Assembly (NCBI RefSeq): GCF_000284415.1
Contig: NC_017059.1
Coordinates: forward strand, 2,921,528-2,960,435
DNA: 38,908 nucleotides
Direction of reading: 5' to 3'
From: Pararhodospirillum photometricum DSM 122
Lineage (GTDB): Bacteria > Pseudomonadota > Alphaproteobacteria > Rhodospirillales > Rhodospirillaceae
The position numbers and the translations under genes are program-made. Of the stretch, positions 8,230-16,461 are shown one piece after another; the stretch's first letter is position 1, and each line of letters starts with the position of its first letter. The notes below the pieces were generated by a model. The model was not told the origin of the DNA, made no database searches, and was given only the letters and a program-made list of their open reading frames with translations.

Positions 8230-8257
8230 AAAAAAATCCCCCGCTGAGAGGCGAGGG
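8230..8257 (-). terminator. Rho-independent terminator of the solute-binding protein gene
   Basis: On the minus strand CCCTCGC (8257-8251) pairs with GCGGGGG (8244-8238) with one G-U pair and a 6-base loop, followed by seven Ts (8236-8230). It lies 30 bases past the stop codon of the binding-protein gene. Confidence 0.75.
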
Positions 8258-8287
8258 CTAGCAAATTCAGAAAAATTAGAACGATTG

Positions 8288-9166
8288 TTAATTAGGAAAG
8301 AATTTGGGGAAATATCTTGGGGCACTTGCATAGTATTTTTGAACGAGGCCGTCATAGGTGCCTTCTTCTTTTATGGCATTAAGATACGCGTTGAACGCGT
8401 CACGCAAGCGCGCCCCCGACGGGCGAAAAGCCGCCGCCAGCGCCTGTTCCTCGGAAATAGGACCGAGGACCTTGATTTTTCCCGCCCACTTTTGCAGGTC
8501 GAGCACGGCGTTGGGAACGTCGAGCAAGGTGAAGTCGGCCTCACCGTTGAGCAGCGCCGGTACCATTTCATTGAGATTGGTGCTCTTGGTGTAAGCTCGC
8601 AGATCGATGCCTTTGGTCTTGAGGCCGTAATTGGCCGGGTCCAGGCAGGTGCGCTCCATCACCAGAAGGCTGTGCCCTCCGATCAGAGCCTTGGTCGCTT
8701 CGATATCCTGAGCCAGCGAGCCGCTACCAACGATAGGGTTTTGTGGTGCGTCGGCTCGGGCGACCAGCCAAACTTGCGAGGGAAAAGTCGGCTCGGAGTA
8801 CAGCACAACTTTTTCGCGCCAGGGCAGGATGGTGAACCCCGCTGCAATCATGTCCCCGCGCACGGGATAGCTTCCTTCCTGCACCACATCCTCTGCGCGG
8901 CGCACACTGTCGTGCCCCAAAAGATCACGCATCACCGTATAAAAATCGGTTTGAACAAAAGTATACCGTACCCCCAGCGATTGGGCGAAGCCCCGAGCCA
9001 AGTCCACGTCGAATCCGTCGCCGTCTCCGGTTACAAAATTTGCATAATATATCCCCAGGTGGCGCAACTCGCCCCGCGCCAAAACATCGTCCAGATCATC
9101 GGCCCAGGCTGTCGCGCCGCCCAGACCCCAGACCCAAAGGCTGAGGGTCAAGATGACTGCTTTCAT
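8288..9166 (-). CDS. Periplasmic solute-binding protein (SBP_bac_3 family)
   Basis: A 292-residue protein starting at ATG 9166 behind AGGAGAGG. Residues 1-22 form a signal peptide (MKAVILTLSLWVWGLGGATAWA, cut before DDLDD). The mature part has the family 3 bilobal binding-protein pattern: GELRHLGIYYANFVTGDGDGFDVDLARGFAQ, FTILPWREKVVLYSEPTF and a late SGARLRDAFNAYLNAIKEEGTYDGL helix. Such proteins bind amino acids or related small polar ligands. No permease or ATPase genes are nearby, so it is either an orphan transporter component or a sensor partner; an orphan membrane histidine kinase is divergently encoded about 490 bp away. The ligand cannot be predicted. Confidence 0.85.
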   Translation of the reverse strand: MKAVILTLSLWVWGLGGATAWADDLDDVLARGELRHLGIYYANFVTGDGDGFDVDLARGFAQSLGVRYTFVQTDFYTVMRDLLGHDSVRRAEDVVQEGSYPVRGDMIAAGFTILPWREKVVLYSEPTFPSQVWLVARADAPQNPIVGSGSLAQDIEATKALIGGHSLLVMERTCLDPANYGLKTKGIDLRAYTKSTNLNEMVPALLNGEADFTLLDVPNAVLDLQKWAGKIKVLGPISEEQALAAAFRPSGARLRDAFNAYLNAIKEEGTYDGLVQKYYASAPRYFPKFFPN

Positions 9167-9659
9167 GATGCCTCTCCTTTTTTCCGCTGCACGCTTCTTT
9201 GCGGCTGTTGCCGGGCTACACCCGGAAGGCTTATATTTATTCCAAGGGATGGGTTTGGAACAGCATGCGGTCGGGCGATGCCAAGCCTGGGATCCATCCT
9301 GTGCTACAGGCAATCTAACAGACTTTGAATCTCTTTGATCGCGTTCGTTTTTTTTTGCAAAGGGGGATCCGCTTTTCCCCGGCAACTTCCACACTGACTT
9401 CGTTGGGAACGCAGAGAGATATGAGGCCCTTTTGAGTAAGTTTTCTTTTAGCCTGACCTTTCTACGGTCTCCCTTTGGGTCTCGCTCTCGGGGAAGAAGG
9501 TCTGCTGCGGGGCATCTGCGATGGGCCCGAGGGTGTCGCACAAAGGTCTGGGAAAGGCATCCGCTTGACGCATGTTGAAGGCATCTGGGAAGGCGGGGCT
9601 GCGCCGGCAAGGATGGCGAGAGGATGGTTTTGTGCCCCAGCTGACGGGGAGGTGCTGCC
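9167..9659. other. Intergenic region between binding protein and kinase genes
   Basis: About 490 bases between divergent genes. Short frames exist but lack ribosome sites or family resemblance. It must contain both promoters; I could not assign either with confidence, and saw no repeat or tRNA. Confidence 0.4.
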
Positions 9660-11684
9660 ATGGGGTCCTTGACAACTAAGATTCAGCTTGGTCTTGCCAT
9701 CCTCTTTGGCGTTTATGCGTATACCTTGATTGTCCAGACCATTGAGGCTTACGACTCTCTCAAGTCCAAAGAAGTCAGTCGCATTGTCGAGGATGCTACT
9801 CGGCAAGCCGCAACCTTGGGTGATTATTTGAGCGAGCAGCAGCGCTTTGTTTCTGAACTGACGCAAGGACCGGAGATTACTAATTTTCTGGTCAATCGCG
9901 CTTTGGGGATGTCGCTGCAATATGGCCTGCAAACCAGTCTTGATGCGATTGAGGCCAAGTTTTTTCAAACCCTTAAGGCTCGTCACATTGGAGATATTCC
10001 CCTCTACATCCGGTTGGTATTTATCGATGAGGGGGGGGGGCGCTTGGTGGACACCCGCCCCCGGGCAGATTTGCCTCTCCTGCTGGATTCCCCCCCGATC
10101 CGTATCGACGCGTCGCACGCGTGGACTCTGATCACCGTTCCCGTGCGTCACAGGGGGCGAGCCGCCGGCTTTGTGGTGGCTTGGAGCGATCTTGGAGGCT
10201 TGGCCCGGTTTCTTTTGCCCGCCCCTCAGGACGTCCCGCGCCGAGTGAGCTTTCTCCTGTCCGGGGATCAGGCCGTTGGTGCCGCGCCGGGCCTTGATCT
10301 CGACGCCCTGGCCCGGGTCGAGGAGGGAAAGGCGGCCTGGATCCTCTTGGTGCAAGAGCAGCCCCACCTTGTGGTTCGTGCTGCTGTTCCCGGAACCACC
10401 TTGTCCCTGGTGAGTGTTGTTTCCGAGGAGGTCCTGGCCGAAAGTCGCAGTCCTGCTGCGTTTCTTGTCATTGCCAGCGTGGTTCCCCCCTTGGGTTTGG
10501 TGGCTGTCGTATACTTGGCGCTTTTGCATCGGCGACAGGCTCGCACCGATCGGGCCTTGCGCTCCTCGCGTCTGCGTTTGATGACCATCTCCGATTCCGT
10601 GGTCGAAGGAATCGTGATGATCGGGCGCGACGAGCGCGTGGCGTTCGTCAACCGACCCGCTCTAAAAATCCTGAGCCTGTCCGGCGATCCTCCGGCTTAC
10701 GTCGGGCAACCGCTGGGCCAGGTCTTTCGGCTCGCCGATCGGGGGGGCAGGCCTCCTTGGCTGGCCACGATTATGGATGGTGCAACCCGGCTCAATGATG
10801 ACGCGACCTTCTTGTCCGCCTCTGGCGTCGTGGTCAGTGTGGCCTATGGGTGTGCCTTTATGCGGGATAGCGATACCGGGGCCGCCGCCATCGTGTCCTT
10901 TCGCGACATCAGTTCCCTCAAACAGGCCAAGGCCGAGGCCATGCAGTCGGCGCGTCTGGCCAGCATCGGCCAACTCGCCGCAGGCATTGCCCATGAGATC
11001 AATACCCCGGCCCAGTACATTGGCGATAATCTCAGTTATCTTGACGCAGGCCTCCAAACTTTGTGCGCCGTGGTCCGAGACGGCGAGGCTGGAGACAACC
11101 GGTTGCTCGGCCGCCTGATCACTGACCTCCCGCAAGCCGTGGCGGAGTCGCGCGAGGGAGTGGAGCAGATCGCTCGCATTGTTTTGTCCATCCGGGAGTT
11201 TTCGCACCCGGGACCCTCGGCCCGCGCCGCCGTTGATCTCAACCGAGCCCTTGAGACCACCTTGACGGTGTCAAGGAACTCCTGGAAGCGGGTCGCGGCC
11301 ATTGACCGCCATCTGGATCCCGATCTTCCTCAGGTGACCTGCCATGCCGGAGCCATCAACCAAGTGCTGCTCAACCTGATTTTGAATGCCGTCCAGGCCA
11401 TCGAAACCGGTTCACGCCCACTTCCCGGGCGCATTGATGTTGCGACCTGGGCCGATCTTGACGGGGTGGTGATCGAGATCTCGGACACTGGTCCTGGCGT
11501 GCCGATGGTCCTGCGCGAGCGCATATTCGACCCGTTCTTTACGACCAAGCCCGTTGGCAAAGGCACCGGGCAGGGGCTGGCCATCTGCCTCGATATTGTC
11601 ACGCGTCATGGCGGGAGAATCACCGTGGCCGGGGAGGAAGGGGAGGGGGCCGTGTTTACCGTGCGTCTGCCTCTTGGGGGGTGA
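9660..11684 (+). CDS. Membrane PAS sensor histidine kinase (orphan)
   Basis: A 674-residue kinase starting at ATG 9660 behind GGGAGG. Membrane helices lie at about 8-28 and 264-290, enclosing a periplasmic sensor region of roughly 235 residues. A PAS domain spans about 305-425. The H-box (ASIGQLAAGIAHEINTPAQY) gives phospho-acceptor His445. The ATPase domain has the N-box NQVLLNLILNAVQA, the G1 box DTGPGVP, the F-box FDPFFTTKPVGKGTGQGL and a final G-rich segment. It should autophosphorylate and pass phosphate to a response regulator, but none is encoded in the window. Neighbours are a divergent solute-binding protein and, 148 bp downstream, a diguanylate cyclase; either could share a pathway, which is inference only. 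Confidence 0.9.
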   Translation: MGSLTTKIQLGLAILFGVYAYTLIVQTIEAYDSLKSKEVSRIVEDATRQAATLGDYLSEQQRFVSELTQGPEITNFLVNRALGMSLQYGLQTSLDAIEAKFFQTLKARHIGDIPLYIRLVFIDEGGGRLVDTRPRADLPLLLDSPPIRIDASHAWTLITVPVRHRGRAAGFVVAWSDLGGLARFLLPAPQDVPRRVSFLLSGDQAVGAAPGLDLDALARVEEGKAAWILLVQEQPHLVVRAAVPGTTLSLVSVVSEEVLAESRSPAAFLVIASVVPPLGLVAVVYLALLHRRQARTDRALRSSRLRLMTISDSVVEGIVMIGRDERVAFVNRPALKILSLSGDPPAYVGQPLGQVFRLADRGGRPPWLATIMDGATRLNDDATFLSASGVVVSVAYGCAFMRDSDTGAAAIVSFRDISSLKQAKAEAMQSARLASIGQLAAGIAHEINTPAQYIGDNLSYLDAGLQTLCAVVRDGEAGDNRLLGRLITDLPQAVAESREGVEQIARIVLSIREFSHPGPSARAAVDLNRALETTLTVSRNSWKRVAAIDRHLDPDLPQVTCHAGAINQVLLNLILNAVQAIETGSRPLPGRIDVATWADLDGVVIEISDTGPGVPMVLRERIFDPFFTTKPVGKGTGQGLAICLDIVTRHGGRITVAGEEGEGAVFTVRLPLGG

Positions 11685-11749
11685 TCCCCTGCGCCCGACC
11701 TATCCCCCCCCACCTATCCCCTCCCATTGTCCCTAAGCGGGAAGAGGGA

Positions 11750-11785
11750 TTGACAATACCCGCGTAAATGAGAGTATCTCGCATT
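11750..11785 (+). promoter_or_regulatory. Promoter with overlapping Fur-type box upstream of the GGDEF gene
   Basis: TTGACA at 11750-11755 is a perfect -35. A GAGTAT -10 candidate lies at 11772-11777 after a 16-base spacer. Bases 11767-11785 read AATGAGAGTATCTCGCATT, a 19-bp palindrome with seven of nine pairs matching, close to common Fur boxes of the AATGAGAAT...ATTCTCATT type. The box covers the -10, as expected for a repressor. Fur binding is inference. Confidence 0.62.
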
Positions 11786-11832
11786 CGCGTGACGTTGATC
11801 CCCACCGGGGTGACGACGCCCAAGGGTGGGAC

Positions 11833-13173
11833 ATGAGGGCAGGAATGGAGCAGGGAACGCCGGACCGCAAGGGGTTTCTGGCAGGCTGGAAGGCAAGGCG
11901 CGCACCACGCAGCAGTGATAGTGGGGCCTTGGTAGCCGCTCTCAACAAAGCTGTCTTTGATGCCGTGGCCGATGGAATCGTCAGTCTCGACCGCGAGGGA
12001 AGAGTGACCTTTCTTAATCGGGCCGCGCAAACCTTGGGCCAGTGCCGGGAGCGTGACAGCTTGGGGCGGCGAGGCGAGGAAGTCTTCCCCTTCATGGCCG
12101 CCTTGCCCACTCTTGATACCATCCCTCGCGAACGTTTCGAGGTCGTTTTGTGTGGTTGTGACGGCGAGATCATTCCCCTTGAGATCGTAGCCGCGCCCAT
12201 TATTGAAGCGCGGCAGGTCACAGGAACCGTTGTTGTCTTTCGCGACATTCGCGAGCGACGCCATGCCGAGGAAAGTCGGCGTCTCGCGGCCGCCGTTGTG
12301 GAGTGGTCGCCCCAGGCGATCGTTGTGGCCGATCTTGGGGGGATGATCATCATCGTCAATCCCGCCTTTTCCCGCCTGTCGGGTTTTGCCAGCGAGGATA
12401 TTGTGGGCAAGCCCGTGAGTGTACTGCGCTCCGACCACCACGACGCAGCCTTTCATGCCGCCTTGCGCCAGACGCTCGATCGCGATGGCTTGTGGTGCGG
12501 CGAAGTCTGGAACCGCCACAAAGACGGCACCCCCTACGCCGTCTGGCTCAGTATCACCCGCGTTAGCGCCGAAGCCGGGGGGGGCTTCCTGGTTGGTTTC
12601 TATTTCGATATCACCGAGCGCAAGCGTCATGAAGCACGCATCTTGCAAGAGGCCAACCACGATGCTCTGACCGGCTTGCCCAATCGCCGCATGGTCGAAG
12701 AAGGTCTGGAGATTGCCCTGGCCCAAGCACGGCGCGGCGGCCATCGGGTCGCGGTCTTGCTCATTGATCTCGATGGGTTCAAGGCGGTCAACGATACCCA
12801 CGGCCACGATGCCGGCGATGTTTTGCTTTGTGAGATGGCCCGCCGCATGGCTGCCACCCTTCGGGTTGGCGACATGGTCGCTCGCCTTGGCGGCGACGAG
12901 TTTCTCGTGCTGTTGGCTCCGCTGGGGGACGATGCGGAGAACGGCGCCCGACGGGTGGCGCGCCATCTCGTGGAGCAGATCGCCCGGCCCGTTCTCCACG
13001 AGGATATCAGCCTTCGGGTGTCGGCCAGCATTGGCATCGCGATCGGCGACGGGACCTGTGAGGGGGGCCCTCTGATCAAGCAGGCCGACCAGGCCATGTA
13101 CGTGGTCAAGCGCTCAGGCAAGCACGGGTTCCACTTTTATGAGGCCAATAAGGACGATAAGGAGGAAGCATGA
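11833..13173 (+). CDS. PAS-PAS-GGDEF diguanylate cyclase
   Basis: A 446-residue soluble protein that should make cyclic di-GMP from two GTP. PAS-type domains lie at about 36-140 (LDREGRVTFLNRAAQ) and 146-262 (EWSPQAIVVADLGGMIIIVNP). The GGDEF domain starts at NHDALTGLPNRR (275-286); the signature GGDEF is intact at 353-357. An RVGD inhibitory site is at 344-347, five residues before it, so product feedback inhibition is likely. There is no EAL domain. The ATG at 11833 follows AGGGTGGG; an ATG at 11845 is also possible. The stop codon overlaps the next start as ATGA, coupling it to a FeoA-domain protein. A Fur-type box over the promoter suggests derepression when iron is scarce. Confidence 0.92.
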   Translation: MRAGMEQGTPDRKGFLAGWKARRAPRSSDSGALVAALNKAVFDAVADGIVSLDREGRVTFLNRAAQTLGQCRERDSLGRRGEEVFPFMAALPTLDTIPRERFEVVLCGCDGEIIPLEIVAAPIIEARQVTGTVVVFRDIRERRHAEESRRLAAAVVEWSPQAIVVADLGGMIIIVNPAFSRLSGFASEDIVGKPVSVLRSDHHDAAFHAALRQTLDRDGLWCGEVWNRHKDGTPYAVWLSITRVSAEAGGGFLVGFYFDITERKRHEARILQEANHDALTGLPNRRMVEEGLEIALAQARRGGHRVAVLLIDLDGFKAVNDTHGHDAGDVLLCEMARRMAATLRVGDMVARLGGDEFLVLLAPLGDDAENGARRVARHLVEQIARPVLHEDISLRVSASIGIAIGDGTCEGGPLIKQADQAMYVVKRSGKHGFHFYEANKDDKEEA

Positions 13174-13457
13174 CTCATCTGTCCCCGCAGACCAGCCAGG
13201 GCCAAACCGCCCCGGTTACGGTGCGGGCCTTGCCCTTGGGGGAGGCCCGCGAGGGCGATGTGGTGCGCGTGATCACCTTTCGGGGAGGCGGCCGCGCCGT
13301 TGAGGAACTGCTGGCGGCGGGCCTGACGCCGGGGCGCGTTTGCAGCGTCGCGGGGATGGGGCCTGGGGGGGCGGTTTTGGTGGATTTTGAGGGGCGCCGT
13401 CTGGCCATTGGCGGCAATGTCGCACGGGACATTTGGGTGCGTCTGGTCGGCGCGTGA
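13170..13457 (+). CDS. Stand-alone FeoA-domain protein coupled to the diguanylate cyclase
   Basis: A 95-residue protein with one FeoA (SH3-like) domain at about 17-93: VRALPLGEAREGDVVRV, then EELLAAGLTPGRVCSVAGMGPGG and VLVDFEGRRLAIGGNVARDIWV. It differs from the FeoA encoded in the feo operon by a 16-residue N-terminal tail and by clear sequence divergence. The start ATG overlaps the stop of the diguanylate cyclase by four bases with AAGGAGG just upstream, so the two are translationally coupled. FeoA binds FeoB and affects iron(II) uptake; a second FeoA paired with a cyclase may act as an iron-linked partner of the cyclase or of FeoB, which is inference. Confidence 0.85.
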   Translation: MTHLSPQTSQGQTAPVTVRALPLGEAREGDVVRVITFRGGGRAVEELLAAGLTPGRVCSVAGMGPGGAVLVDFEGRRLAIGGNVARDIWVRLVGA

Positions 13458-13487
13458 TCGAATCAGGGGCCGCCTGCCCAAGGGACA

Positions 13488-13525
13488 GGAGGGGTCTGGG
13501 GAGGCAAGCCTCCCCAGCCTTTTTT
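13488..13525. repeat. Dispersed palindromic element, copy A (terminator-like)
   Basis: CTGGGGAGGC at 13496-13505 and GCCTCCCCAG at 13508-13517 form a perfect 10-bp stem with a 2-base loop, followed on the plus strand by CC and six Ts. It terminates the cyclase/FeoA-domain operon. The conserved flank ACCCCTCC lies on the minus strand, so this copy is in minus orientation. Confidence 0.82.
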
Positions 13526-13739
13526 AGTCACCCATCCACTCATAAAGACGGCCACACTGGCAGTTTCCACAGCCAGAACAAGATCCAGCAGGGCGCACTT
13601 GAACCTTGCCTTTCGCCAGCCACCTGTCGAGCACCTGCTGGGCCACCTCGGGAGAGGTATCAAAATGGACGGCGATCTCCTGGGGGCTGACCGGGCCCAC
13701 ACCGTTCATGTAGGCGCGAACACTTTGCATACACAGCAT
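13524..13739 (-). CDS. feoC: FeoC-like winged-helix [Fe-S] protein
   Basis: A 71-residue protein starting at ATG 13739 behind AAGGAG, 11 bp after FeoB. The N-terminal two thirds match the FeoC winged helix (VRAYMNGVGPVSPQEIAVHFDTSPEVAQQVLDRWLAKGKV, in consecutive pieces). The C-terminus holds a cysteine cluster CSGCGNCQC (C-x2-C-x2-C-x-C) that can bind an iron-sulfur cluster. FeoC is known to bind the FeoB cytoplasmic region and stabilise it. The stop codon TAA overlaps the T-run of the terminator for the convergent cyclase operon, so the two operons share an end. Confidence 0.85.
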   Translation of the reverse strand: MLCMQSVRAYMNGVGPVSPQEIAVHFDTSPEVAQQVLDRWLAKGKVQVRPAGSCSGCGNCQCGRLYEWMGD

Positions 13740-13750
13740 GCCCTGACTCC

Positions 13751-16042
13751 TTATGGGACGAGGAGGGGGGAACGGGGGTGGCGTCCAACGGCCGCCATCA
13801 CAGCCCCCATGAGGCCAAGGAACCCAAGGATGCCGGCAATCCAAGCACCGGCGCTCCAGGGATCTCGGGTGATCTGGGCGCTTTGGTAGACCACCACCGC
13901 CGCGCTATAGCCCAAGACGGTGGTCCACAGAGCGGCGAAGGCCGTCCAGGCTCCCCCCGCTTCCTGACGGATCGCCCCAGAGGCGGCGACGCAGGGGGTA
14001 TAGAGCAAGATCAACAACATGTAGGCGAAAGCACCGGCTGCGCCATCGAAGCGCGATGCCATGGCGCCGAACACACTTTCATCCACGTCCAAAGTGGCGG
14101 CAGCACTCTCCAAGTCCGTCTGGCGAGCCGCCCCCAAGCCCAGGGGATCGGTGAGGCTGGCTCCCAGGCCGGCAAATCCCTCGGGGATCGTGGCCAGGGC
14201 CTCTTGCAATTTTTCGGACAAAGAGGGTTCGGTGCCGTCCTCGGCGTCGGGGGCGGTATCGACCCGGGCGTAGAGGGCGTTCAGGGTGCCGACCACGGCC
14301 TCTTTGGCAAAAATGCCGGTAAACAGCCCCACCGCCGCTGGCCAGTTGTCGTCGGTCAGGCCCATGGGGTGAAAGATGGGAGTGAGCGCTCGGCTCGCGG
14401 CGGCCAGAACCGACTCTTCGGTATCTTCCTTGCCCAGGCTTCCATCGGTGCCCAACGTGTTCAACACGCTCAGGAGCATCACCATGGGCACAATCACTTT
14501 GCCAGCCCGGAATAAAAACCCCCGCAGCCGTTGCCACGCCTGCATCCCGATGCCGCGCGCCGTGGGGAGGTGATAGGGCGGCAATTCCATGACAAAGCGG
14601 GTGGGCTCGCCCGGGAGCAAGGTTGCCTTCAGCAACAGGCCGGTTGCGATGGCAAACCCCAAGCCACTGAGATACAGCGCAAAAACGATGTTCTGTCCGT
14701 TTTCGGGAAAAAACACGGCGGCAAACAGAACAAAAACCGGTAGCCGCGCGCCGCAACTGACAAACGGGGTCATCATGATGGTCAAAAGGCGGTCGCGTCG
14801 GTTTTCAAGGGTCCGTGTCGCCATGATTGATGGCACGTTGCAGCCAAACCCGACAATCAGCGGAACAAACGACTTGCCGGGGAGCCCAATGGCCCGCATG
14901 GCACGGTCCATGACAAAGGCCGCGCGCGCCATGTATCCCGAATCTTCCAGAAAGGCCAAAAACAAGAACAGGCAGGCGATGATGGGCACGAACGTTGCGA
15001 CGGTCTGCAAGCCGCTGCCCACTCCTTGCGCCAGGGCCACGCCAAGAGCCGGCACTCCTGCTTCAGACAGCAGAGCAGGAAGGGCATCAACGAGGAAGGC
15101 CGCGAAGACTTGATCAAAAAAATCAACGAACACGCCACCAACGTTGATGGTAAATAAGAACATGAGATAAAGGATGAACAGGAAGACCGGCACACCAAGA
15201 AACCGGTTAAGAACGACCTGATCGATGCGCGCCGAAACACTTTTGGACATGCGCCGCCGTCGTGTGGTTGCCGCCTCCATGACCGTGGCAATGAACCCAA
15301 ACCGGCTGTCGGCAATGAGAATATCCGCCTCCTCGCCCGCTTCAGCCTCGATCTGTGCGCTCAGGGGAGCGACCTCGGCCCGGAGGGAGGACGGCAGGAG
15401 ATCGGCGGCAAAAGCGTCTCCCTCCAAGAGCTTGAGAGCCGTCCAGCCCGCATCAAGCTGGGGAGCCGCGCGGGCAATTTGGGGGCGCAAGACCGCGATC
15501 GCCTGGGTAATCTCCGGGGGCAGGGAGGGGCGCTGCGATGAAGCGGGAGGGGTTCGGCTCAGCCGCTCCTTCAACTCCCTGATCCCTTTGCCCCGGTTGG
15601 CCACCAGGGGTACCACCGGGCAGCCCAGGGCTTGCTCCAGGGCTTTCGTGTCGATGCCAAGCCCCTGGCGGTCCGCCATGTCCATCATGTTCAGGCCGAT
15701 CACCAGGGGCAGGCCCATCTCGAGCAATTGGCTCGTTAGATAAAGATTGCGCTCCAGGTTACCCGCATCAACAATGTTGATGATCAGCGAGGCTTCTCGC
15801 GACAACAGGAAGTCCCGGGCAACCCGCTCGTCGGGGGAGCCGGCAGAAAGCCCGCCCAGCATGTAGACCCCCGGCAGGTCCACTCCCTGGATGTCCTCTC
15901 CCCCCAGGCTGACCCGACCTTCCTTTTTTTCCACGGTGACCCCGGGCCAGTTGCCCACGCTCTGACGCGATCCCGTCAGGGCGTTGAATACGGTGGTTTT
16001 GCCGCAGTTGGGATTGCCCGCGAGGGCGATCACGCGGGACAT
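13751..16042 (-). CDS. feoB: Ferrous iron transporter FeoB
   Basis: A 763-residue inner-membrane iron(II) transporter. The N-terminal G-domain has GNPNCGKTT (9-17), switch region GVTVEKKEG (34-42), DLPG (55-58) and NMMD (118-121) for guanine recognition. A cytoplasmic linker follows to about residue 275, then the multi-helix membrane part with the two gate regions (FVPLIVGFGCNVPSIMATRT, then TPFVSCGARLPVF). Length is normal for the family. The start overlaps the stop of feoA by 13 bases and feoC follows after 11 bases, so the three form one operon. Expression is probably iron-repressed through the Fur-like box upstream of feoA. Confidence 0.97.
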   Translation of the reverse strand: MSRVIALAGNPNCGKTTVFNALTGSRQSVGNWPGVTVEKKEGRVSLGGEDIQGVDLPGVYMLGGLSAGSPDERVARDFLLSREASLIINIVDAGNLERNLYLTSQLLEMGLPLVIGLNMMDMADRQGLGIDTKALEQALGCPVVPLVANRGKGIRELKERLSRTPPASSQRPSLPPEITQAIAVLRPQIARAAPQLDAGWTALKLLEGDAFAADLLPSSLRAEVAPLSAQIEAEAGEEADILIADSRFGFIATVMEAATTRRRRMSKSVSARIDQVVLNRFLGVPVFLFILYLMFLFTINVGGVFVDFFDQVFAAFLVDALPALLSEAGVPALGVALAQGVGSGLQTVATFVPIIACLFLFLAFLEDSGYMARAAFVMDRAMRAIGLPGKSFVPLIVGFGCNVPSIMATRTLENRRDRLLTIMMTPFVSCGARLPVFVLFAAVFFPENGQNIVFALYLSGLGFAIATGLLLKATLLPGEPTRFVMELPPYHLPTARGIGMQAWQRLRGFLFRAGKVIVPMVMLLSVLNTLGTDGSLGKEDTEESVLAAASRALTPIFHPMGLTDDNWPAAVGLFTGIFAKEAVVGTLNALYARVDTAPDAEDGTEPSLSEKLQEALATIPEGFAGLGASLTDPLGLGAARQTDLESAAATLDVDESVFGAMASRFDGAAGAFAYMLLILLYTPCVAASGAIRQEAGGAWTAFAALWTTVLGYSAAVVVYQSAQITRDPWSAGAWIAGILGFLGLMGAVMAAVGRHPRSPLLVP

Positions 16043-16302
16043 GCGCGCTCCTCCTCCGCCAAGGCCTCGCCTGGCGCGGGCTCAAGGCGCAAAATCGCCG
16101 CCTCGTGCCGACGCAACGTCAAGGTGAAGCCCCGGACCCTGATTTCAAGGGGATCCCCAAGCGGGGCAATCCGCGTCAACTCAAAGACCACGCCGGGGGT
16201 CAGGCCCATGGCCAGCAGTCGGCGGCGGTAGGCAAGATCCCCTCGGTCGAGCCCCACCACCCGCGCCCGGTCGCCCGGGCGCAGATCTTCCATGCGGCCC
16301 AT
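16030..16302 (-). CDS. feoA: Ferrous iron transport protein FeoA
   Basis: A 90-residue SH3-fold protein (MGRMEDLRPGDRARVVGLDR, then RRLLAMGLTPGVVFELTRIAPLGDPLEIRVRG in sections) that binds FeoB and supports iron(II) uptake. The last residues, LEPAPGEALAEEERACPA, extend past the usual end because the gene overlaps feoB by 13 bases. The start could be ATG 16302 or ATG 16293; the GGGAGAGAG upstream fits the second better by spacing, the first is kept as the longer form. It is the first gene of the feoABC operon. Confidence 0.92.
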   Translation of the reverse strand: MGRMEDLRPGDRARVVGLDRGDLAYRRRLLAMGLTPGVVFELTRIAPLGDPLEIRVRGFTLTLRRHEAAILRLEPAPGEALAEEERACPA

Positions 16303-16316
16303 CTCTCTCTCCCATG

Positions 16317-16343
16317 ATTATAATTATGCGAGTCATTCGCGAT
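16317..16343 (-). promoter_or_regulatory. feoA promoter with Fur-type palindrome
   Basis: On the minus strand a perfect TATAAT lies at 16322-16317. Just upstream, bases 16328-16340 read GCGAGTCATTCGC on the plus strand, a 6-1-6 palindrome with one mismatch that extends outward to ATGCGA...TCGCGAT. It resembles alphaproteobacterial Fur boxes and is placed to block RNA polymerase. No good -35 was seen. Confidence 0.6.
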
Positions 16344-16439
16344 ATGGGAGGCTAGGCCCTACGGGGGAAGCTGTCAATGACCCGAGAAACCCTGGGGACA
16401 GCATCTCGCCCCGGGGCTCCTCCTAAAAACCAAACCGGC

Positions 16440-16454
16440 CCCCTTAAAAAGGGG
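16440..16454 (-). terminator. Possible terminator downstream of rfbC
   Basis: CCCCTT and AAGGGG (16440-16445 and 16449-16454) can pair across three As, just past the rfbC stop. A T5 run appears on the minus strand only after about 14 more bases, so termination is possible but weakly supported. Confidence 0.35.
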
Positions 16455-16461
16455 CGTATCC

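Noticed and set aside
8285..9328. 347-codon plus-strand frame
   Set aside because: It is opposite the solute-binding protein, whose signal peptide, ribosome site and terminator are all present.
9475..9672. 65-codon plus-strand frame before the kinase
   Set aside because: No ribosome site or family resemblance, and it overlaps the kinase start in another frame.
11656..12999. 447-codon frame on the minus strand
   Set aside because: It is antisense to the GGDEF gene, which has all expected motifs.
13488..13525. Simple single terminator rather than a repeat family member
   Set aside because: The same arms plus the ACCCCTCC flank recur at six other places, so it was kept as a repeat with terminator function noted.
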